Origin: Bacillota bacterium
GTDB lineage: Bacteria > Bacillota > Sulfobacillia > JAJZYS01 > JAJYTV01
Assembly (NCBI GenBank): GCA_021806845.1
Contig: JAKAPV010000018.1
Span: forward strand, 1-20,503
Direction: 5' to 3'
Length of the DNA stretch: 20,503 bases
The position numbers were made by a program, and so were the translations under genes. Under the pieces are notes generated by a model, which saw only the letters and a program-made list of their open reading frames with translations, made no database searches and was not told the DNA's origin. Positions 13,784-20,503 of this stretch are shown here, piece after piece (positions within the stretch are counted from its first letter, which is position 1; each line of letters begins with the position of its first letter).

Positions 13784-14221
13784 TTATCCGCCGGATGCCG
13801 CGCGCTGCTCTGGAATGCCCTCCCGCATCAGGCGACGCAGCGCTTGCAGGATCTCTTCCGGCGAAGGCGGACAGCCTGGGATCGCCAGATCCGGGGTGAG
13901 CCAGGATCTGCCACCCACCGCATAGCCGCCCTCGTGCACATGACCGGAGACTGCACAGTCTCCGAGCGCCACGACAAGGCACGGTTCACCGACCGCCTCG
14001 CGCGTGCGTGCCAAGGCGGCCGCCATCTGTGTTGTACCCGGCCCGGTCACGATCACCCCGTCGGCGTGCCGCGGACTCGCGATCACGTCGATCCCGCTGT
14101 GCTGCGCATCGTAGTCCGGGCTGAACAGCATCGCGAGCTCCGATTCGCAAGCGTTGCAGCTGCCGCAGTCCACGTGGCGCAGCGCCAATGAACGGCCGAT
14201 CAGCCTGGCGACTCGTTCCAT
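13784..14221 (-). CDS. hyfI: Group 4 [NiFe] hydrogenase small subunit
   Basis: A 145-residue NuoB-like electron-transfer subunit carrying the single proximal [4Fe-4S] cluster beside the NiFe site, on the cytoplasmic side of the membrane complex. By comparison with hydrogenase small subunits the ligands should be C22 and C25 (CGSCNACESE), C89 (LGDCAVSG) and C117 (IPGCPPSP); C19 and C81 are extra. Its short length without further cluster domains is normal for HyfI/HycG/CooL. The start is ATG at 14221, 7 nt after AAGGGGA; ATG at 14227 is only 1 nt from that site. It lies 17 nt after hyfG and is the last recognisable gene of the operon. No signal peptide is present, as expected for group 4 enzymes. 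Confidence 0.93.
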   Translation of the reverse strand: MERVARLIGRSLALRHVDCGSCNACESELAMLFSPDYDAQHSGIDVIASPRHADGVIVTGPGTTQMAAALARTREAVGEPCLVVALGDCAVSGHVHEGGYAVGGRSWLTPDLAIPGCPPSPEEILQALRRLMREGIPEQRAASGG

Positions 14222-14238
14222 CTGCATGTCCCCTTCGC

Positions 14239-15708
14239 CTATCGATCGCAGCAGGCGTAGCAAAGTTCGAAGCTCTTGTTGATCAACGGGAAGTCCCCGA
14301 TGGGGTTGTCCGCGGACGCCACCATGATGAGGGGCCAGTTGGCGAAGGAGGCGGACCGCAGGTGCATCCGCTCTATCCGGCCGCTCGAGAGCCGGAGGAA
14401 CTGCGTCTCCGCGCCGCGCGGCGATTCGACGATGGCGGCCGCCGCCCCCGAGATGTCCGCGGGGAGCGGGTCCTGCCGGCTCCCCTCTGCGCCTGTCTGC
14501 AGCAGGGCAAGAACGAGGGAGAAGGACTCGGCGAGCTCGAGCCGCCGGATCTCCGCTCGCGCAAAGGCATCGCCGGCTGCCTTTGTCTGCGCCGAGAGCC
14601 GCAGTGAGCGGTAGGCCCCGTAGGGACGATCCGAACGCACGTCCGCAGCGATCCCGCTGGCGCGCGCAACGGGCCCGACCGCACCCAGCGAACGGGCGGC
14701 ATCCTTTGCCACCCGGCCGGTCCCGCTCAGCCGGTCGCGGAAGCCTGCGTTGGCGAACAGCCGCTCCGCCCAGGCGGCGCTGTCGTCGCGGAGTGAGGCA
14801 AGCCCCTTCACCAGTGCCGGGAGATCGCTTGGCTGGCGCACCTGTCCGGGGCGGATCGCGCCGAACAGGTAGCGGTGACCGAACGCCGCCCCCTGCAGCC
14901 GCAAGGCACGCTCCTTGAGGCGCATCCCCTGCTGCGCGAGGATGGACAGCGCCACGCCCGTCGCGAGCTGGCCGAGGTCGTTCAGGTGGTTGTAGATCCG
15001 TTCCAGCTCGAGGATCGCTGCGCGCAAGGCGAGTGTGGTGGTCGCCACCTCCATGCCGGCGATCGCCTCGACTGCCTGCGAGAAGGCCTCCTGATGCGTG
15101 GCGCTGCAACTGCCGCAGGTGCGCTCGACGATGCGCAGGGCGTCTTCGATGCTCCGGCCGGCCAGATTCGCCTCGATGCCGCGATGGTTCCAGAAGAGCC
15201 GCGCGTCGAGCTGCAGGATCGTCTCGCCGACGGTCGTGAAGAGGAAGTGGCCGGATTCGATGATCCCGGCGTGCACGGGCCCGACGGGCACCTCGACGAG
15301 ACCGTGCTGGCGCAGGCTGTGGGGACGCCACGGCTCTCGGACCGCACGGGCCTGCCGCGGCGCAAGCGGGGGCGGACCCTGGTATTCGTCCGGCAGGAGA
15401 AGCGGTCTCGGGTCGGGATGGCCGGTGAAGCGCACGCCGTACATGTCCTGGATCTCCCGCTCGTCCCAGTGCAGCGCCGGCAGGTGCTCGACGAGCGACT
15501 CCACTTCGTGCACGCCGCCGAGCGGTGCGCGCACCGCCAGTAGTCCGCCGTCCGGCTGCGTGAACAGGTAGATCAGATCGATGCCGTTCATACCCTGCTC
15601 CGCGAAACACATGTGAAAGGCGTGCCCCTCGGCGAGCAGCGAACGGACGGCGCCCGCGCGGTCGGCGACCGACACTGTCCGCCATGTGATCCCGTTCAGC
15701 GCCGTCAC
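14239..15708 (-). CDS. hyfG: Group 4 [NiFe] hydrogenase large subunit (NuoC/NuoD-like)
   Basis: A 489-residue catalytic subunit. The NuoC-like part (about 1-115) has WDEREIQDMYGVRFTGHPDP; the NuoD-like part follows, with GPVHAGIIESGHF (143-155). The NiFe ligands are two CxxC pairs: L1 RTCGSCSATH (C198, C201) and L2 ELCYACCDR (C483, C486). L2 has ELC where formate hydrogenlyase enzymes have DPC. The stop codon follows directly after CCDR, so there is no C-terminal extension of the kind that maturation endopeptidases remove. GTG at 15708 overlaps the hyfF stop (GTGA), but GGGGAG abuts it. CTG at 15699, 8 nt after GGAGG, is an alternative start that removes three residues. The function is H2 evolution or uptake coupled to ion pumping. 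Confidence 0.94.
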   Translation of the reverse strand: MTALNGITWRTVSVADRAGAVRSLLAEGHAFHMCFAEQGMNGIDLIYLFTQPDGGLLAVRAPLGGVHEVESLVEHLPALHWDEREIQDMYGVRFTGHPDPRPLLLPDEYQGPPPLAPRQARAVREPWRPHSLRQHGLVEVPVGPVHAGIIESGHFLFTTVGETILQLDARLFWNHRGIEANLAGRSIEDALRIVERTCGSCSATHQEAFSQAVEAIAGMEVATTTLALRAAILELERIYNHLNDLGQLATGVALSILAQQGMRLKERALRLQGAAFGHRYLFGAIRPGQVRQPSDLPALVKGLASLRDDSAAWAERLFANAGFRDRLSGTGRVAKDAARSLGAVGPVARASGIAADVRSDRPYGAYRSLRLSAQTKAAGDAFARAEIRRLELAESFSLVLALLQTGAEGSRQDPLPADISGAAAAIVESPRGAETQFLRLSSGRIERMHLRSASFANWPLIMVASADNPIGDFPLINKSFELCYACCDR

Positions 15709-17108
15709 CTCCCCGCCGCGAGCAGCGCTAGGCTGCGGTACAGGATCGTGGGCAAAAGCCACCCGAGCGGTACGGCCAGGGAAAGGGCGAGGACCGCGCC
15801 AGACCAGCTGCGCCCCGGCGCGGACCTTGCGCGCACCGGCCGCTTGGCCCCGAGCCCCGACGCCACCACGTAGTGCGCGAGGCCGACGAAGATGGCTCCG
15901 AGCGCGAGCAGCAGGACCCAGCCGAGGAGCGCCGACTTCGAAAAGAGCCCGATCAGGATGGCGAGTTCGGAGGGGAACATGGGAAGCGGCGGCAGACCGG
16001 CCAAGGTCAGCATGCCGAGCAGCAGGAGCCAGCCGAGCCGCGGCTGCGCTGCGAGCAGGCCGGGGAAGCGCGGCAGCTTCTTGCTGCCGAAGGTCTGCAG
16101 GATGTCGCCCGCCACGAAGAAGAGCCCCGACTTGATCAGCGCGTGGATGGCGATCTGTGCGAGGGCGCCGGCGACCGCGAGCGGGCTTCCGATGCCCAGG
16201 CCGATGGCGATGAGACCCATCTGCTCCACGCTGGAGTAGGCGAGCAGACGTTTGATGTCGAGCTGCACAAGGAGAAAGGGCGTGGCGACGACCACGCTCA
16301 GCAGCCCGAAGGCGAGCAGCAGATCGTTGCCGAAGCCAGGCCCTGCGGCTGGCGCCAACGCGAGCTCCGTGCGCCAGAGCACGACCAGCGCGAGTGAGAG
16401 GAGGACGCCGGAGAGGAGACCGCTCACCGGTGCGGGCGCCTCGCTGTGCGCATCCGGCAGCCAGGTGTGGAGCGGGGCGAAGCCGACCTTCGTACCGAGG
16501 CCCACCGTGAGCAGGATCAGGGCGACTCGGACGGTGCCAGGCAGGAGCGCCCGCGCATGTGCGTGCAGTGTGCGAAAATCGAGCCCCGAGAGGGCGGCAT
16601 CGCCGGCATGCGCGTTCAAACCGTAGATCATGAGCAGGCCGAGCAGCGCCACCAGCAGTCCGAGAGAGCAGAGGATGACGTATTTCCACGCCGCTTCAAC
16701 GGCCGCACGCTGCCCGGAGATGGCGACGAGCACCGCCGACGTGATCGTGGTGAGCTCGATCCCAAGCCAGGAGATGCCGAGGTTGCGGCTGAGCGCGACG
16801 AGCAGCAGAGACCACCAGAAGGCCGTGAGCCACAGCAGGTAGAAGCGCTGCTGCCGCTCACTCTTGAGCCCGTGCAACGGACCGCGCGAGGCGAGCAGCG
16901 TCAGGCCTCCGACGAGTGCCACGAGCGGCACGAGCAGCCGGCCGAGCGGGTCAAGGGCTGGGGAGGAGACCGCCGCAAGGGTCGCGATGCCGAACACCGC
17001 GACCGCGATCACGGCATGGCCCCACCAGCGCTCCTGCCGGAGCACGCCCAGCCCGTCGAGCAGGGGTCCGAGCCAAGGTGCCGCAAGGAGTAGCCAGATG
17101 TAAGTCAT
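15705..17108 (-). CDS. hyfF: Hydrogenase-4 subunit F, antiporter-like
   Basis: A 467-residue membrane subunit of the proton-conducting NuoL/M/N/MrpD type, with about 13-14 helices. Charged residues of the ion path are present: E118 in SWLGIELT, K207 in GTKVGFAPLHTWLPDAHSEA (which also holds H221 and E223), K286 in DIKRLLAYSSVEQ, and H322/K326 in IHALIKSGLFF. The PVSGLLSG segment is the family signature. ATG at 17108 has GAGG 6 nt upstream and follows the hyfE stop by 2 nt; its own stop overlaps the hyfG start. HyfF is expected to form one of two antiporter-like modules with HyfB. Length is slightly below E. coli HyfF. Confidence 0.92.
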   Translation of the reverse strand: MTYIWLLLAAPWLGPLLDGLGVLRQERWWGHAVIAVAVFGIATLAAVSSPALDPLGRLLVPLVALVGGLTLLASRGPLHGLKSERQQRFYLLWLTAFWWSLLLVALSRNLGISWLGIELTTITSAVLVAISGQRAAVEAAWKYVILCSLGLLVALLGLLMIYGLNAHAGDAALSGLDFRTLHAHARALLPGTVRVALILLTVGLGTKVGFAPLHTWLPDAHSEAPAPVSGLLSGVLLSLALVVLWRTELALAPAAGPGFGNDLLLAFGLLSVVVATPFLLVQLDIKRLLAYSSVEQMGLIAIGLGIGSPLAVAGALAQIAIHALIKSGLFFVAGDILQTFGSKKLPRFPGLLAAQPRLGWLLLLGMLTLAGLPPLPMFPSELAILIGLFSKSALLGWVLLLALGAIFVGLAHYVVASGLGAKRPVRARSAPGRSWSGAVLALSLAVPLGWLLPTILYRSLALLAAGR

Positions 17109-17110
17109 CT

Positions 17111-17740
17111 TCAGCCTCGCAGTTCATTCAGTTGGTCAGCGTCCACGTGGCCCCAGGCAGTTTGGACGTGGCCCGTAAGCCACGCGAGCAGCAAGAGGGC
17201 GAGCAGGAGGTCGAGCAGGACACCGAGGTCGAGCAGCAGCGGCAGGCCGTGCGCAAGCGCTGCGCCCGCGGCGTAGAGTCCATTTTCGGTTAGCGCGAGT
17301 CCAAGCATCTGGCTCGGCAGCAGACGCCGGGTAGCGACGACGAGCAGACCCAGCATCGTGGCGACCAGCGCCGCCGAGGCGAGGCTGCTCGCGGTCGCGC
17401 CGAAAGCCGCTGGGGCGATGTGGTGGCTCAGCAGTCGGCCCGCGAGCAGCACGCCGACGACGCCGAGGTAGGTCCACGGGGTTACCTGCTCGGCCAGCGA
17501 GAACGCCGATGCGCGGCCCGTCGTGCGATGCAGGAGCCAGGGCACCGCGATGACCTTCGCGAGGAGCACGAGGACGGCGGTCAGGATACCTGCGGGATTC
17601 GGATTGAAGACCAGCGCGACCGCGGCGAGCAGGAGGCCCTGCAATGCCAGCACGAACACGCTTGGGAGCATGCGCCGCAAGAGCACGGGGAGAATCGCCG
17701 TGACCACCAGGAGGTCCGACAGCTCGGTTGTCCAGGTCAA
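17111..17740 (-). CDS. hyfE: Hydrogenase-4 subunit E
   Basis: A 209-residue membrane subunit with about six to seven helices, related to NuoK/MrpC-type proteins in its C-terminal half. SQMLGLALTENGLYAAG holds the conserved membrane Glu, and LLLDLGVLLDLLLAL follows; the charged tail TGHVQTAWGHVDADQL is cytoplasmic or peripheral. The start is TTG at 17740, 7 nt after GGGGGTG, one nt beyond the hyfC stop. Tight spacing on both sides supports one transcript and translational coupling. It helps form the ion path between the antiporter-like subunits and the hydrogenase arm. The length matches HyfE (about 215). Confidence 0.88.
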   Translation of the reverse strand: MTWTTELSDLLVVTAILPVLLRRMLPSVFVLALQGLLLAAVALVFNPNPAGILTAVLVLLAKVIAVPWLLHRTTGRASAFSLAEQVTPWTYLGVVGVLLAGRLLSHHIAPAAFGATASSLASAALVATMLGLLVVATRRLLPSQMLGLALTENGLYAAGAALAHGLPLLLDLGVLLDLLLALLLLAWLTGHVQTAWGHVDADQLNELRG

Positions 17741-17741
17741 C

Positions 17742-18635
17742 TCAATGCACCCCCGCAGCCTGCAGCGCCAGTGCGGACAGGGATAGGGCCAACGAAGTCG
17801 CGAGGTAGACGGGAACCCTGAGGTATCGCATCTTGGCCGTCAGCGATTCGGCGACGCCGAGCGCGGCCAGCACGAGCAGCCACTTGGCGGCGGTCGCAAG
17901 TAGCCCGAGCGGGCCGGCAAGCCCCCAGGGGAACACGAGCACCGCCACGAGCGCGACGAGGAAGATCTGCTTCAGCCACGCTCCCCAGAAGATCAGGGCC
18001 AAGGGGGGCCCAGCATACTCCAGCACCATCGCCTCGTGGATCATGGTCAGTTCGAGGTGCGTATCGGGATTGTCCACCGGCAGACGGCCCGTCTCCGCCA
18101 CGAGCACGAGGAACACCGCAGCGAGCGTCGTGAGTCGCACCACGCTGAAGACGCCCATGCTCAAAGACGCCTGCACCAAGGCAGGCCAAGCTGTGCTGCC
18201 GGCGATGACCGTCCAGGGGAGCAGGCTTGCGAGGAGCACCGGCTCCACCAGAGCGCCGACGGTCATCTCGCGGCTGCTGCCGAGGCCAGCGAAGGGTGTT
18301 CCAGTGTCGAGCGCGCCCAGACCCAGTGCGAAGCGCCCGAGCGCAAGGGCGAAGAGCGGCAGAAGGATCTCCGCCCCCCCGCCTGCCGAGAGGAGGGGCA
18401 GGGAGGCGGCTGCGATTGCGATCGCGGCAAGCTGCACGAAGGGCGCCGCACGCATCACGGCGGTCGAGTTCTGCGGCCAGACCGCCTGGCGGCGAAGCAG
18501 CTTCAGGGCGACATTGTACGGCTGCCAGGGCAGGGGGCCCCTGCGCCCCTGCAGGCGGGCCTTCACCGACTGGACGATTCCCTGGGCGAGCGGCGCGAGG
18601 GCCAGAAGAAGGACAACCTGGAGCACGGAAGCCAT
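17742..18635 (-). CDS. hyfC: Hydrogenase-4 subunit C (NuoH-like)
   Basis: A 297-residue membrane anchor that joins the peripheral hydrogenase module to the membrane arm, the HycD/HyfC/NuoH role. Hallmarks are KARLQGRRGPLPWQPY (about 27-42), the loop GSSREMTVGALVEP (about 118-131) and the strongly conserved AETGRLPVDNPDTHLELTM block (about 181-199), followed by HEAMVLEYAGPP. About eight helices are seen. ATG at 18635 has GAGGGGG at 7 nt; GTG at 18638 and TTG at 18641 are in-frame alternatives. It lies 17 nt after hyfB. The acidic loop region shared with NuoH is intact, which argues for real energy coupling. Confidence 0.93.
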   Translation of the reverse strand: MASVLQVVLLLALAPLAQGIVQSVKARLQGRRGPLPWQPYNVALKLLRRQAVWPQNSTAVMRAAPFVQLAAIAIAAASLPLLSAGGGAEILLPLFALALGRFALGLGALDTGTPFAGLGSSREMTVGALVEPVLLASLLPWTVIAGSTAWPALVQASLSMGVFSVVRLTTLAAVFLVLVAETGRLPVDNPDTHLELTMIHEAMVLEYAGPPLALIFWGAWLKQIFLVALVAVLVFPWGLAGPLGLLATAAKWLLVLAALGVAESLTAKMRYLRVPVYLATSLALSLSALALQAAGVH

Positions 18636-18652
18636 CACCAATCCCCCTCGCT

Positions 18653-20503
18653 TCAGCGGCCGACGGTGAACAGCAAAGCGAGCAGCGTGATGAGCAAGTA
18701 CCCGATGTACTGGCGCAAAGAACCGGACTGCAGACGGCGCAGGAATCTCGCCGACCGCAACGCTCCGCGCTGCACAGGGAGGTAGAGGTGCTGGTCGATG
18801 ACATGGCGGACCGCACTTTCGTAGCGGACGTCGGCCGGCAGGTAGGGAAGCGTCGTCTCCACGCGCACCAGCGACCGCTGGGCCTGGTAGAACGCCGCAA
18901 AGATCTGGCGGATCGACTTGCTGAACGAGGTGGCGGTGTACGCGTTTGCAGCGGTCACTTCACCGCCGCACGCCCACGGTGGACGGACGGCGTTGGGATA
19001 GGCACCGCGCCGCAGGGCGTACATCAGTACGAGGGCCGCGGCTGCCGCGCCGAGCAGAAGGTAGAGCGGCCAGTCTGGACGGGTCCAGGGGGCCGACAGC
19101 GCAAGGATGGGGAGTGGCCGGTAACGGTGGACCGCGCCGAGCGCCGCAGCGATGCGCATGCCGAGGGATGCGAGGCCGCCCGGGATCAGCCCGAGCGCGA
19201 GCGAAAGCGCTGCGAGCCCCAAGGGACCCGCCAGCATGGGCCATCTCGCCTCGCGGATGGCGCCAGGCGTGCGCCGCGGACCGAGGAAGCCGACGCCGCC
19301 GGCCTTTACGAAGCACGCACCGGCAAGCCCACTCGTCAGAGCGAGACCGAGCGCGCCCAGCACGGCCGTGGCCAGCACCGCCGGAGCGGCGCCATGCGCG
19401 AGGCGCAGCAACGCCTGCAGCGTCATCCATTCACTCGCAAAGCCGTTGAAGGGCGGCAACCCGACGATCGCCATGGCGAGCACGAGGAACGCACCAGTCG
19501 TCCATGGCATCAGTCCTGCGAGTCCGCCGAGGTGCTCGAGGTCGTCGGTGCCGGTTGCCGCGCGCACCGATCCCGCAGCGAGGAAGAGTCCAGACTTGAA
19601 GACCGCGTGGTTGAGAACGTGGAAGAGTGCGGCCGCCAGGGCGAACTCGTAGAGCAGGGGACTGCCCAGGCTGCGCGCCAGTTCGGCTGCGCCGAGGCCG
19701 AGCACGATGATGCCCACGTTCTCGATGCTGTGGTACGCGAGCAGCCGTTTGAGCCCGTGCTCCATCAAGGCGTAGAGCACGCCCGCGAGTGACGAGCTGA
19801 CGCCGACCGCGATGAGCAGCATCGCCCACCAGAGCGGCCCTGCGCCCAGCCAGCCGAAGACGAGGCGGATCAGTCCGTACAAGGCGACCTTGATCATCAC
19901 TCCGGACATGAGCGCGGACACATGACTTGGCGCTACCGGATGCGCGCGCGGCAGCCATACGTGCAGCGGCACGATCGCCGCTTTGCTGCCAAAGCCTACG
20001 AGCCCCGCAAGGAGCAGCAGGGAGCGGAGCCCTGTGCCGAGGAGCGGCACGCCGTGCGCGTAGCTGCCGAATCCGGTTCCGAGTCCGTGCGCCGCGAGCA
20101 CGGCGAACAGGCCCGTCAGCGCGAGGGCACCGCTGTGGGTCGCGACCAAGTAGAGGAAGCCCGCCTTGCGCACTTCCCCGCGGTGGTGCTCTGTCACGAC
20201 GAGGCCGAACGAGGTGAGGGACATCAGCTCCCAGGCGATCAGGAACGTGATGGCATCGCGCGCGACCAGGACGAGGGCCATCGCCATGGTGAACTGGGGC
20301 ACCAGGGTGCGCATCAGGACCTGTTGCCCTCGCGCGTAGTGCGAAGTGTACTGCGCGCCGTACACCGCCGTTGCCAGTTGCACGATGCCGAGCACGGCCA
20401 GGAAGAATCCGGATAGGGCATCGATGCCGATCTGGAGCGTCCACCGCCCCCAGATGGCGGCGATGGCCACATCGGTCGAGGGCCCAAGCAGGCCGACGAT
20501 CCC
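18653..20503 (-). CDS. hyfB: Hydrogenase-4 subunit B, antiporter-like, 5' end outside window
   Basis: 616 residues are visible and the frame runs off the window end with no start required inside it; about 60 N-terminal residues are likely missing compared with HyfB (about 670). It is a NuoL-like ion-translocating subunit. Key residues are the Glu in LIAWELMSLTSFG, the Lys in GFGSKAAIVPLHVWLPRAHP (the standard WLPxAH block), the PSHVSALMSG signature, the Lys in HGLKRLLAYHSIENVG, and His/Lys in NHAVFKSGLFLAAG. The C-terminal region after the last antiporter helix (TSFSKSIRQIF, then YESAVRHVIDQHLYLPVQR) ends in one more membrane helix, as in HyfB/HycC. It is the first visible gene of the minus-strand operon; earlier genes may lie outside. 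Confidence 0.93.
   Translation of the reverse strand, partial: GIVGLLGPSTDVAIAAIWGRWTLQIGIDALSGFFLAVLGIVQLATAVYGAQYTSHYARGQQVLMRTLVPQFTMAMALVLVARDAITFLIAWELMSLTSFGLVVTEHHRGEVRKAGFLYLVATHSGALALTGLFAVLAAHGLGTGFGSYAHGVPLLGTGLRSLLLLAGLVGFGSKAAIVPLHVWLPRAHPVAPSHVSALMSGVMIKVALYGLIRLVFGWLGAGPLWWAMLLIAVGVSSSLAGVLYALMEHGLKRLLAYHSIENVGIIVLGLGAAELARSLGSPLLYEFALAAALFHVLNHAVFKSGLFLAAGSVRAATGTDDLEHLGGLAGLMPWTTGAFLVLAMAIVGLPPFNGFASEWMTLQALLRLAHGAAPAVLATAVLGALGLALTSGLAGACFVKAGGVGFLGPRRTPGAIREARWPMLAGPLGLAALSLALGLIPGGLASLGMRIAAALGAVHRYRPLPILALSAPWTRPDWPLYLLLGAAAAALVLMYALRRGAYPNAVRPPWACGGEVTAANAYTATSFSKSIRQIFAAFYQAQRSLVRVETTLPYLPADVRYESAVRHVIDQHLYLPVQRGALRSARFLRRLQSGSLRQYIGYLLITLLALLFTVGR

Noticed and set aside
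13646..14191. Plus-strand frame whose ATG overlaps the stop of the 26-residue ORF
   Set aside because: Most of it is antisense to hyfI, with Arg-rich composition and no ribosome site.
14242..15685. Upstream extension of the hyfI frame
   Set aside because: It lies wholly within hyfG in another frame. HyfI family similarity starts at the ATG at 14221, which has a good ribosome site.
14239..15708. Ehr-type hydrogenase-related complex lacking the NiFe site
   Set aside because: Both CxxC pairs (C198/C201 and C483/C486) are present, so the NiFe ligands are retained.
15709..16689. Large upstream extension of the hyfG frame
   Set aside because: It overlaps hyfF completely and is Arg/Ala-rich. Homology to NuoC-like sequence begins only after 15708.
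1..20503. tRNA, rRNA and CRISPR arrays
   Set aside because: No cloverleaf-like segment with conserved tRNA elements, no rRNA core motifs and no regularly spaced direct repeats were seen on either strand.

Overview
This 20.5 kb window is G+C-rich bacterial DNA, roughly two thirds G+C by eye, with no rRNA, tRNA or CRISPR array. Coding is dense, Shine-Dalgarno sites are strong and purine-rich, and many genes start with GTG or TTG. Secreted and membrane proteins are common. This fits a high-G+C Gram-positive-like lineage (Bacillota, Actinomycetota or Chloroflexota/Dormibacterota type). Nothing in the sequence fixes the phylum, so this is inference only.

Region 1 (1-4.7 kb): the 3' part of an MFS transporter (+) ends at a perfect palindromic terminator shared with a minus-strand group. 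That group is an OmpR-type response regulator, an overlapping HAMP histidine kinase, and a small secreted Met/His-rich protein with LTxxQ-like helical repeats. It looks like a sensor pair with a secreted envelope-stress or metal-related partner. A divergent isochorismatase-family hydrolase (+) follows; its N-terminus looks frameshifted.

Region 2 (4.7-10.3 kb): a secreted beta-propeller protein with Asp-box repeats (-) that appears to start at CTG; a tiny secreted Ser/Gly/Thr-repeat gene broken by a +1 frameshift (+); kynureninase (+) whose ribosome binding site lies in a hairpin arm; a DUF981-like membrane protein (-) behind an operator-like palindrome; a 0.55 kb stretch without a gene; and a lipoprotein (+).

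Region 3 (10.3-12.2 kb): a decayed IS607-type element. Its serine recombinase has lost the N-terminal DNA-binding domain, while TnpB keeps its RuvC residues and zinc ribbon. A probable reRNA end overlaps the tnpB 3' end. Beyond it lies a 3' fragment of a membrane-protein gene, apparently cut by the element.

Region 4 (12.2-20.5 kb): a divergent NRAMP-family transporter (-), then a minus-strand operon for a membrane-bound group 4 [NiFe] hydrogenase, hyfB(partial)-C-E-F-G-I. B and F are antiporter-like proton-channel subunits, C is NuoH-like, E is NuoK/HyfE-like, G is the fused NuoC/NuoD-like large subunit and I is the NuoB-like small subunit. The large subunit keeps both CxxC pairs for the NiFe site but stops exactly at the usual maturation cleavage point. 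No polyferredoxin gene (HyfH) lies between G and I. Together they would couple H2 chemistry to proton or sodium translocation; the electron partner is not in the window.
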